From: Discostella pseudostelligera | Taxonomy: Eukaryota; Bacillariophyta; Thalassiosirophyceae; Thalassiosirales; Thalassiosiraceae | Length of the DNA stretch: 12,112 bases | Direction: 5' to 3' | Assembly: GCA_036940085.1 (NCBI GenBank) | Contig: JALLBK010000468.1 | Span: 1 to 12,112 of the forward strand | In this document: positions 1-8,000 of the stretch, one piece after another | How positions within the stretch are numbered: the first letter of the stretch is position 1 | Layout: every line of letters starts with the position of its first letter | The notes under the pieces: generated by a model | The model's input: the letters and a program-made list of their open reading frames with translations, nothing else | Told to the model about the DNA's origin: nothing | The model's database searches: none | Made by a program: the position numbers and the translations under genes

Positions 1-215
1 CAAATAATACTACGTAAACAAGTCGCCAAAATCAAAGTAACTCAGGATCTTCCTGTCTCCTACGTTCGGTCTGTGGGTGTACACATGTTTTTGGCGGGAA
101 GATCGATCGACGGCAGCTAGCTACGATAGCATGCAGCATTCGTATCTACCAAACACCACCGACACTGACACTGACACCGACCGACACCGATGCCGATTGC
201 CGGTGCAATCCCCAA
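1..215. other. Upstream region of the GST-like gene
   Basis: No gene is visible in this stretch. It should hold the promoter and 5' leader of the GST-like gene that follows. It contains an E2F-like motif (90-100) and a short imperfect run of GACACT/GACACC units around 160-187. An open frame starting at 77 crosses it, but its product is compositionally odd and is overlapped by the better gene, so I do not call it. No clear TATA box was seen. Confidence 0.5.
90..100. promoter_or_regulatory. E2F-like motif TTTGGCGGGAA
   Basis: The sequence TTTGGCGGGAA matches the textbook E2F/DP site and lies 116 nt before the first ATG of the GST-like gene. The core plus one base, GGCGGGAAG (93-101), recurs exactly at 1507-1515 upstream of the next gene. 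The match is seen in the sequence; its use is inference, and a chance match is possible. Confidence 0.3.
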
Positions 216-1214
216 ATGAATCATTGCATGAAGATGCCCCTTGTTGCCCCTGTCGGTCGGATGGTATCGAATCGTCAATACTTCCGTCGTCATTTCAAAG
301 CTCTACCACTACCAGCATTCTTCCTCTTCATATCTTGCATCGTCGCAACAATCATCTCTGTAGCATCGTCATTTGAACTGTCGGCTCGACGGTACACCAT
401 CCACCGACGACGGATCGGCAACATCATCATTAGCCATTCTCCCGTCGGTGCATCGCCAATTATTACTAACACCATGCATCCTACTCGATCGGAACGCTCT
501 TCTTCCAAACTGTCTTTAGGAGATCGTCGCTACGATGACAATGAACAAAAAACATCCCAGCAACAGGTTCGATTCATCACCAACCAACGATGTCCATTTG
601 CACAAAAGGCATGGATTGCATTAGAAGCATCATCCACTCCATATGAAATGATTGAGGTATCATTATATGGTGCAGGTGGGAAGCCGGATTGGTTTTGGAA
701 ATTGAATCCTCAGGGAACGGTTCCTATTGTCGCAATATCAAATCGAAGTATTGGTGGAGGAGGGGAGGATGATGCAGTGTTTGCCGACTCGGAATTGATT
801 CTGGATGCAATTGGAGCTGGTAAGATCGCGGGTGGTGGAACAAAAGATTCCATGCTTCTCGTGGATGAGCTAAGTGAGGATGAAAAATCACGTTCAGACC
901 AATGGAGACAACTTATATCGAAACAACTAGTGCCTGTGGGTAAATCGGCTGTATTGGGAGGGTCGGTGTCAAAACTACGATCGTTACTGAAAGACTTGAA
1001 TAGCCAAGTTGTGGGACCATATTTGGTGGGAGAGAAGCTGACATTGGCAGATTGTGCGGCATTTCCGTTTCTGTGGAGAATAGATCAAGAATTTGGTATT
1101 GGCGGCAATGGCAACGATGGGGAAGAGAAATTGCGGCAATGGATAGACAAGTGTATGGAGACTGAAGCATTTCGTAGGACAATACTTGCACGAGGATGGT
1201 GGTGGTGGTGGTAA
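216..1214 (+). CDS. Cysteine-type glutathione S-transferase-like protein, probably plastid-targeted
   Basis: This single-exon gene encodes 332 residues. The N-terminal half after residue 115 is a thioredoxin fold of the GST type. It contains RCPFA with Cys126 where omega, lambda and DHAR classes carry their catalytic cysteine, GTVPIV with the fold's cis-proline (Pro170), and DSELI (191-195) at the glutathione-binding turn. The C-terminal helical domain shows the family signature YLVGEKLTLADCAAFPFL (269-286). Such enzymes usually reduce thiols, dehydroascorbate or mixed disulfides with glutathione; the substrate here is unknown. The leader has a hydrophobic stretch (29-51) ending in ASSF (50-53), then Arg/Ser/Thr-rich sequence. 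This resembles the diatom signal plus transit peptide with phenylalanine at +1, so plastid import is inferred. Translation may start at Met1 (216), Met5, Met7 or Met16 (261); Met16 gives the neatest signal peptide. The protein ends in five tryptophans coded by a TGG repeat. Confidence 0.87.
   Translation: MNHCMKMPLVAPVGRMVSNRQYFRRHFKALPLPAFFLFISCIVATIISVASSFELSARRYTIHRRRIGNIIISHSPVGASPIITNTMHPTRSERSSSKLSLGDRRYDDNEQKTSQQQVRFITNQRCPFAQKAWIALEASSTPYEMIEVSLYGAGGKPDWFWKLNPQGTVPIVAISNRSIGGGGEDDAVFADSELILDAIGAGKIAGGGTKDSMLLVDELSEDEKSRSDQWRQLISKQLVPVGKSAVLGGSVSKLRSLLKDLNSQVVGPYLVGEKLTLADCAAFPFLWRIDQEFGIGGNGNDGEEKLRQWIDKCMETEAFRRTILARGWWWWW
1195..1214 (+). repeat. TGG microsatellite at the 3' end of the GST-like CDS
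   Basis: Five consecutive TGG triplets directly precede the TAA stop and code for Trp328-Trp332. The repeat is within the coding frame and defines the C-terminus of the protein. Triplet repeats of this type often vary in copy number between strains. Confidence 0.85.
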
Positions 1215-1571
1215 CAAAGTAATGTAGGAGTAACTTAGTTTGACAATATTGTACTGTGAACCGTCATCCTACCCGACGGATCGGGGGCTCAATGTGTTGC
1301 GGTCCTCGCAGTACTTCTAGCTCACGACGATCGTTGTCGACCACGTTTGCTCTCCAATTCAGCCCATGATATTGACAATTGCATCGGTGAAAGAAGGATG
1401 AATGAACGCGCGACTTTCGACGATAGGGAGACAGTCGACGTGGACCTTTAGTTTCTGTCAAGTGAGTGTCACGTGGAAGTTTGGGATACTGGTGGAAGCT
1501 CAATACGGCGGGAAGAAAATGGCGCGAGCGCCGTTCCATCGTCTTTACCAGCACCCACAAATCCAGTGACC
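1215..1571. other. Intergenic spacer: 3' end of gene 1 and promoter/5' leader of gene 2
   Basis: This 357-bp spacer lies between two head-to-tail genes. I see no RNA gene. It holds a small perfect inverted repeat (CCCGA at 1272-1276, TCGGG at 1281-1285), an E2F-like motif (1507-1514) and the GC-rich inverted repeat GGCGC-GA-GCGCC (1521-1532). The frame of gene 2 is open back to 1452, but the only start-like codon before 1572 is a GTG at 1473, which is not a likely eukaryotic start. Confidence 0.55.
1507..1514. promoter_or_regulatory. E2F-like motif GGCGGGAA upstream of gene 2
   Basis: GGCGGGAA lies 58 nt before the ATG of gene 2. It is followed at 1519-1526 by ATGGCGCG, a second weak E2F-like core, and then by the inverted repeat GGCGC-GA-GCGCC. 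It shares nine bases (GGCGGGAAG) with the motif upstream of gene 1. Regulation by E2F is inferred from motif identity only. Confidence 0.3.
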
Positions 1572-4500
1572 ATGACGGCCGCCGCCGCCGCCGACGATGA
1601 TGAATTCGGAGGCGATGATGAAATCGATTGGTCTTCCATTCCATTGCATTCTATTATTTCATCATCTGTCACCTCGCCTGCTTCCGCTCCTGCTCCTCTT
1701 GCTTCAACTACCGTCTCGAATGATACCCCTACTGGCCGCCGCACACAGACACAGACGACGGCGTCATTGTCGTTGGGAGGGGGGAGCAGCAATGCCGCTT
1801 CATCGTCTACTTTGCTCCATCGACAGCAAAATTATGGTATGAATGCTGGTTATCAAAATCAATTATTGGGAGCGGGGGTAGCATTGGCTATGAATTCAGC
1901 TTCGAATTTGCCATTGAATGTCAATAACAACGACGTGGAGGCATTGCGCCGACAGGTGAGAAAATGGCATTGGCATTATTGGTCACTGGATCATTATCCC
2001 TTTTGTTATCAATCATTTCTCAACAATAAATCCAAACTTTGTCTGTCATTAATATCGATGTTCCTGCGCAAAGATTCAAGAACTGCAAAGTCAACTCGAA
2101 TCTAAAAATGATCAAATATTTGAACTCGAGGCCACCTCCGCCACCTATCATGCTGAATCCATCCATCGGACACAACAAGCCGAAATGCTGGCGCAGAAGC
2201 GTATACATTTAATGGAGGAGGAATTGCGTCGTACTCGAATGGAGGCGGAGAAGTATAAGGGAAGTTGGATACGACAGAAGAAACGTGTTGCAGAGTTGGA
2301 ATCTGCGAGTGGTAGTGGTAATAAATTGAATGGCAGTGAAGTTGGCGGCAGTGGCGGTGGAGGAGGTGGCAATAGCAGCGTTTGGAATGACCATTTTACA
2401 TCCAGCAACCTCTACGGTGATAATAATGCATCGGGTGGAGCAGCCGCCCAAGACGTAGAGAGAGGAGGAGGATATTTCACCGTCGAGAATGTAGAATTGA
2501 GAAAGGTCACACCCAACATTTCCAACGACGATGGTGACACCATTCATCGCAGAAGTGCTACTACCAATCATAGAGACGATGATGATGCTGACGATAGGAC
2601 TAGTCGACGTACCAAAAGGAAGTATCAAAACATTGGGAACATACGCGCTATTGAATCAACCTCACAAGCCATTGTTGGAATTACATCTTCAGATGTTTTG
2701 GGAGATTCTGTTCGACGACGAGTGGCCCGGTTGTTGCTAAGTCGTGATGAGATGGGATGCCACACTCTTGGGGGAAGTGATCATGCCACATTGTTTTCAT
2801 CAGCGCCTGTGGATGACGCGGTGAAGTCGAAGGTGGCCGTGGCGGAATCACTCGATCAAATAAATGAAATCGTTCAGATGCGACAAGGGCTACAACCCGA
2901 CGAAGATGCCAAGATACAAAATGCAATGCATGATCATCGTATTGAAAGAGAGATGCGTGCATTTGTGAAATCAATTCTGTATCAAATGGCGGAAGCCCCG
3001 GATGGCGTTCTTGACAATATTACATCAGCGAACGGCGTCTTGTCGGTTTCGGGACTATTCCATGTCCTTTTGGTGAGATTCAATTCGCTATTCAATTCGG
3101 TAGATGTCAAAAATGATATTACTGCTCCAGTGGATGGAGAAGGTGATCATGCGACAATGGAGCTGGAGAGTGATTCCAACCCATCGTCATCAACAGAGAA
3201 CAAATATGAATATCAACGAATGGTATTATTGGCTCACAAATGCGAGGGATCTCAAACAATGTTGGTTACATATGCGACAGTCTCTTGGAGAGCTGTGCTT
3301 TATCTATTATCTGTACTTCATGACATACTTCTCTTGAGCGACAAGGCACGTGAGGATTTGCGTTTGTGGGTGAATCAATCGCAACAGACGATTGAACAAA
3401 GTGGATGCACTATAGGAGATAACTTCAACAGTCTTAGAGCCGAGGTTCTGGGGAGAATGGACACGGATGGAATTGTTACGCATTCTCGCATCGAAGGAAT
3501 CGAACGAAAGATGGTGTTGTCGACCAGCAATTGCAATTCAAGAAGCTCGCAACAATCGAATGTTTGGGATCCAATATCGATGAATCAACATTGCAATGTC
3601 TTCTTTGAACTGATTGTGGGATCGATGAAAGGGAACGTTTTCTATCACTTGAAACGTGCCGGTGTTACCGCGGGAAGAGAGTCTTCAGATTTTTTGTCTG
3701 AGCAAGAAGTTCTGGTTCAATTGGTGCAGCTAAAAGCAATCGAGTTGGTTACAATAGCCATGTCCGACGCGCTTCCAGATGACCATATTGGTGATGATCG
3801 CGGGGATAGAGCACATAACCTATGGAGGTTGTGGTTCGAAGCACTAGTACCGCCACAATCTTCGGATACTCAACCGATTGGAGATTTCTTCTCTCCGTGG
3901 GAGAAGAGCGACCCCTACTGCGCCAGAAATTCTCTTGGGAGTGGACGCAAGCATTCAACCCGACTGTTGAAAGATAATAAAGGTACCATTTGTTCGCATA
4001 AAACAGGAGATACCGAAAGACACGGTCACAATAACAATCGAGCCTCTCGTGGCAAATCTACACCTAAAACATCATCAGGCGACCTTACGAGGTTTCAGGA
4101 GAACGTGAAGGTTCATGGCCATACAGCAATCCTCATCAAATGCCGGATACTTCGGTTCCTATCCCACGTCGTTCTACAATCGCGTTCAGCGCAGAATAGC
4201 CTCTACCAAAGTTCAGATCGAGGAAATAAGTCATCCCTCGCCAAACGTGTCCTTGCCGCTGTTCTTGATTGTATGGAGGAATACATTTTATCTTTCCTTT
4301 CATCGGGAACTTCGCCTGATATTTACCATGCGCATGATGCTGAGCAATGTTTTCGCTTGTGCTTCTGCTGTATTCAGTTTCTGGCAATCATGACGAGAAC
4401 GAATGAAGGAGTGCTAATGCTCAGGATGCAAATGAGGCTGGAGTCGGGAGCGGAAGAGCCATCTCGTTGGTCACAATCCGCAATTGGGTGCATGACTTCA

Positions 4501-4863
4501 GTGCTCAATTGCACACTTGTCTACGTGCAGAAGCTCGAGAAGGCATTCGAGATGTCATTTTTCCAATCCAACAATTTTTCAGACGTATTGAATTCGGTTG
4601 TTGGTGCATGCATCCAATTTTTCATAGCTATTCATATTTTTCTCGAACAGGAAAGCGGCTTTTCTTCAAAGGCTCCCACGTTTGTGGCGCTGGTCTCTGA
4701 ACATGGAACCTTGTTTCAATCTTGTTGCCAACGAATTCTAGCCTATCAATCATCAGCTGCCGTTTCAGATCCGCCTCGTTTGCTGCGTGTCAGTGATGAA
4801 TTGAGAAACGAAGTGCGGGATCTTCTTGATGCACTATTGCACGAAGCTCCCCTGAGAAGTTAG
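1572..4863 (+). CDS. Coiled-coil, helical-repeat protein; possible ATRIP/Ddc2-like checkpoint protein
   Basis: Two exons, 1572-1955 and 2074-4863, join in phase 0 (CAG|ATT) to give 1057 residues. The start is the first in-frame ATG. In order: an acidic stretch with DDDEF and DDEIDW (8-20); a Ser/Ala-rich linker; a charged coiled coil (about 120-205) running unbroken across the splice junction; a Gly/Ser/Asn-rich low-complexity segment (206-245); a basic patch RRTKRK (306-311) that could be a nuclear localisation signal; and about 730 residues of mostly helical sequence. An acidic RPA-binding tip, a coiled coil and a helical C-terminal body are the plan of ATRIP/Ddc2, the partner of ATR kinase at stalled forks. 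That match is of architecture only; I recognise no diagnostic C-terminal motif. Other coiled-coil nuclear proteins remain possible. The upstream E2F-like motif would fit a replication role. The gene converges on the minus-strand gene downstream. Confidence 0.8.
1956..2073 (+). other. Intron of gene 2 (118 bp, phase 0)
   Basis: The donor is CAG|GTGAGA and the acceptor GCGCAAAG|ATT. The upstream frame read through the intron gives Trp/His/Tyr-rich sequence and then stops, while removing it restores a continuous coiled coil (VEALRRQ joined to IQELQSQLE). The length is not a multiple of three. Confidence 0.88.
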
Positions 4864-5057
4864 CTTGCCGACAACCATCGAGACTAATTGTTTGAATAGT
4901 ATATAGTAGTATGATTGTCTATGCGACGAGGATAGTTTTTGAATATGGAAATCAACAAGCAAGCAAAGCAATGGAGTAGTCATTGCACATAGTTCGATAA
5001 GATATCGAGACTAAACTATTCAACATGATCCGAAAAGTACGCCCTAGAGTTATGGCT
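4864..5057. other. Convergent 3' spacer between genes 2 and 3
   Basis: This 194-bp AT-rich spacer separates the stop codons of two convergent genes and must hold both 3' ends. It contains an 11-bp direct repeat, ATCGAGACTAA (4877-4887 and 5004-5014), and a 9-bp inverted repeat, TTGAATAGT (4892-4900) with ACTATTCAA (5015-5023). No gene or classical AATAAA signal is evident. Confidence 0.5.
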
Positions 5058-8000
5058 CTACTTACTTTTCTTTGCCTCGTCCTTTGTAGCATACTCGAAA
5101 GCACTCTTCCTGTTGGTCAATTGAGCGTTGATCACATCATACCGATCCCTGTGTCGCCTCTTGCGCTTGATTTCTTTTATCCAGTGCTTCGCTTTCGGCC
5201 CTAGTAGACACAAACAGACGGCAGCCAAAGTCGAAAGTGAAATGATAGCTCGTGTGTGTCGTACAGCGAAACCAGGCTCGTAAATTCGGAGGTGACAAGA
5301 AGAGAACCCGACGTTCCCATTCGCAATGCCTTCATAGCCTGAAAAGCAGGTGCTGGTGCCAAAAACTTCGTTTGGAGCGAGGACATTTCGACTGCGACGA
5401 AGCGGATCACGGAATGGTCTTTGGCAGTGTCTGCCTCCTAACTTTTTACATAGCTCGGCATTATATGCTCCTTGACAACTGCATGTACACTGAGTTTGAG
5501 AACAGAGCTGTGATGAGATGATCATACCGTTACGTTCGAAAATAGTGTAGGCATAAATATACCTTGTTCGGGAGTGAGCATACTCCTCGCGGCCCTAAGT
5601 AATAGCAAACAAAGTTGGTGGTATGAATGAGAATGAATGTGCACAATAGATACCATACTGTTGTACATAACAAAATCCGCTCACTGCTATTAACCAAAGT
5701 ACTGAAACCATTCATTCCGCACGGATCGTCTTCGAAAATTCGTATCTTCCCTTCATCACTTGTCATGAGTTGTGCTCTTATCAATGGAGTTGCAACTGCT
5801 TTACATACTGGGGTGCGGCAGTCGTAGCCACTCCAACCTTCAGCACATTGGCACTATCACAAATGCTGGTGAGGGAAAGGAGCAATATATCCAAGGTGAT
5901 TTGTTCTTGCGCACTTACCAGATCTGGTCCAATGCAGATGCCGCCGTTCGCGCAGCGAAAGCAGCCTTCGTTCGCTGTCGTCGCAGATGAATTGCAGAGA
6001 TGATCATAATACCCCTGCGTGCACATTGGCATGGAACAATCCGCACCGGTCCAACCTGTAAGTCCTCTCTCAGTATTTGGGTGGACCCTCCACAACACTG
6101 ATTCCTGCTGAAAACATTGGCATTTATCCTCGGCTACACAAACGCCGTTTATGCACCCTACTATATCTCCTGAGTTCTGTTTGTGTCTGCACAGAGGCGT
6201 GGCACAATCAAAGCCGCCATATCCATCTTTGCACGAGCACGTATCCGGCGCAATGCAACTCCCTTTGTTCCAACATTCATATTTTCCCTCACCCTGGATC
6301 TCTGGGCCCTTGAACCATTTATTGGACGTATTACTTTGATAGTAATTGTTGTAATTCACTCTGATATGTCGCCCTGATTTTAGACCGAAATCCGAGCCGA
6401 CACCTGGCTCATTTGTCAAGTCGGCGTCGTCGATGAAATCTCCTTGCTCCCACTGCAAAACGTTGCAAAGAAATCTGCTCGATGTCATAATAGCATCATT
6501 AGAACTCGACACATTTATCACTTCGGAAGTTGGACCACACATGAGAATGTCTCCACCAGCTCTTTTGAATGACACAGGCACATTCGAACTATCACTAAAT
6601 GTCCACTCCTTCACAGCCCCCTGAGCACAAGTAGCGTTGTGATCCGAGACAAAAAGCTTCTCACAACGAAAGCAAGTGTATGCATCGTCGTTGACTCCAA
6701 AACAGCATCCAGTATCAAGGACGTCCCAACCACAACCTCGTTGAAAAGTTCGAACGTGATTCAAAGCTGCCATATCATTTTTACCTAGAAGTTGGGATTT
6801 CTCGCCTGGACTCGATACACTCTGATTGGCATAGAGGCTAAATTTCTCAGCTTGGACGCATATCGGAGTGTTGCAGTCGTATCCAGTGTACCCTGTCACT
6901 TGCGGATCACCGTTCGGCTTTTGAAAAAGTGGAACGCCCCCTCCAACTCGACTGTCTCTCCACCTACTATCCCATTGATCACATTTACATGTGTCAGGCG
7001 CCACGCATTTTCCGTGGATGCACTTTTGTGCGCAAACAGCTACTGAGCAATCAGCACCAGACCATCCTCGTTCGCACCTGTCGCAAATACATAATTGAAT
7101 TTGGCATAAGGGTCTACATCAAATTAGTAACAAAACAGCCATCGAAATACAATGCTTACGTGCAAGTATTCGGGTGGGTACAATTTCCATTATGGAGACA
7201 GGTGTGCTCACAGACAGGAATACTGCAATCTGAACCGGACCACCCTGAGGAGCACATGCAGGAATTCGGCGCAATGCATGTCCCATTATTGAAGCAGCCA
7301 CGGACAACAAGATCGACACACACGTCAGCTTTCGATGCAAACCACCTTCCTGTGATGTTAGCGCGCTTATCATCATATGTAATTATTGGACGGTATGACT
7401 ACCAATGATTGCATTTCAATTGAGTGTTCGTTAGCAAAAGCAGTATCGGGACAAATGAAATCAATCACCAATTGGCTTACCTCATCGGTGTCTTGGACTA
7501 ACATAACAGAAGAATTGTTTGAATCGTCACCGCAGTGCCGCTCAAACTCAACGATGCAATGACCTTTGCTCCATTTCGCACCCGTCGTCACCCAGATTCC
7601 ATCTGCCATGTATCCCACGTCGGTGTACATAAATTTGCTTCCCGTCGCGTTGGTACTATTCAGGAATTCGTCACCGTATTTCATTAGCTTTGCAGATTTG
7701 CGATGTGTCGGAGGGAAATTCATTCCCTTCCAATGTGTATAGATCAATCCATCGCCTTCTACCTTTTCATCCATATATCGAGAGTAGTAATTGGGGTGGT
7801 CAAAGATGAAGCTCGATCGATAGTTCTCCCACTGACTTACGCTTCGAATTGAACATTCGTATCCACCTTGAAATTGGCTGCCATGTAAAGCAAGGTATCG
7901 AGTTCCGTTCACTGCGTCAGACTGGCTCAGAACAAAAGACTCGTTTTGGAATCGTTCTACCCAAACAGACAAATCAGGATTGCTCGAAAATCTGCGCGAA

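Larger units (their letters stand above)
5448..6275 (-). other. EGF-like repeats 10-13 of gene 3
   Basis: Repeat 10 is residues 1717-1740. Repeat 11 (1757-1796) has an insert before GLTGWTGADC like that in repeat 9. Repeat 12 (from 1821) is completed across intron 8 as GPDL|CQCAEGWSGYDC. Repeat 13 (about 1880-1916) is rebuilt across introns 9 and 10 as GVCSLPNK|CTCSCQGAYN and ends in ELC; it is the least regular. The span includes introns 8-10. Confidence 0.75.

Noticed and set aside
160..187. GACACT/GACACC tandem units
   Set aside because: Too short and imperfect to be more than minor simple sequence in the upstream region.
77..376. A 99-codon open frame upstream of and overlapping the GST-like gene
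   Set aside because: Its composition is driven by the GACACT/GACACC run and by out-of-frame reading of the GST leader; no domain or support.
1272..1285. Small hairpin CCCGA-CGGA-TCGGG after gene 1
   Set aside because: A five-base stem with no U-tract or conserved context is not convincing as an RNA element in a eukaryotic spacer.
1473..1571. An N-terminal extension of gene 2 from 1473
   Set aside because: The codon at 1473 is GTG, not ATG. The first in-frame ATG is at 1572, so the extra 33 residues have no normal start unless an upstream exon exists.
1264..1644. A 126-codon minus-strand open frame over the gene 1-gene 2 spacer
   Set aside because: The His/Arg-rich product comes from the GC-rich repeat on the other strand, and the frame overlaps the first exon of gene 2.
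2209..2628. A 139-codon minus-strand open frame inside gene 2
   Set aside because: Its Thr/Ser/Ile-rich product mirrors the low-complexity Gly/Asn/Asp codons of the sense strand; it is a shadow of the real gene.
5058..5070. A donor-like A|GTAAGT overlapping the last codons of gene 3
   Set aside because: It could extend the protein, but the stop TAG follows at once, a complete membrane segment and tail precede it, and gene 2 converges closely with no good further exon.
7373..7398. A later acceptor for intron 6 at GCTAACATCACAG
   Set aside because: It has a good branch-like motif, but from the strong phase-0 donor it leads into the wrong frame for EGF 7; the GGTAG acceptor at 7399-7400 keeps phase and cysteines.
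6929..7408. A 159-codon plus-strand open frame across exons 7 and 8 of gene 3
   Set aside because: It is antisense to well-supported EGF exons, crosses intron 7 and has no recognisable domain.
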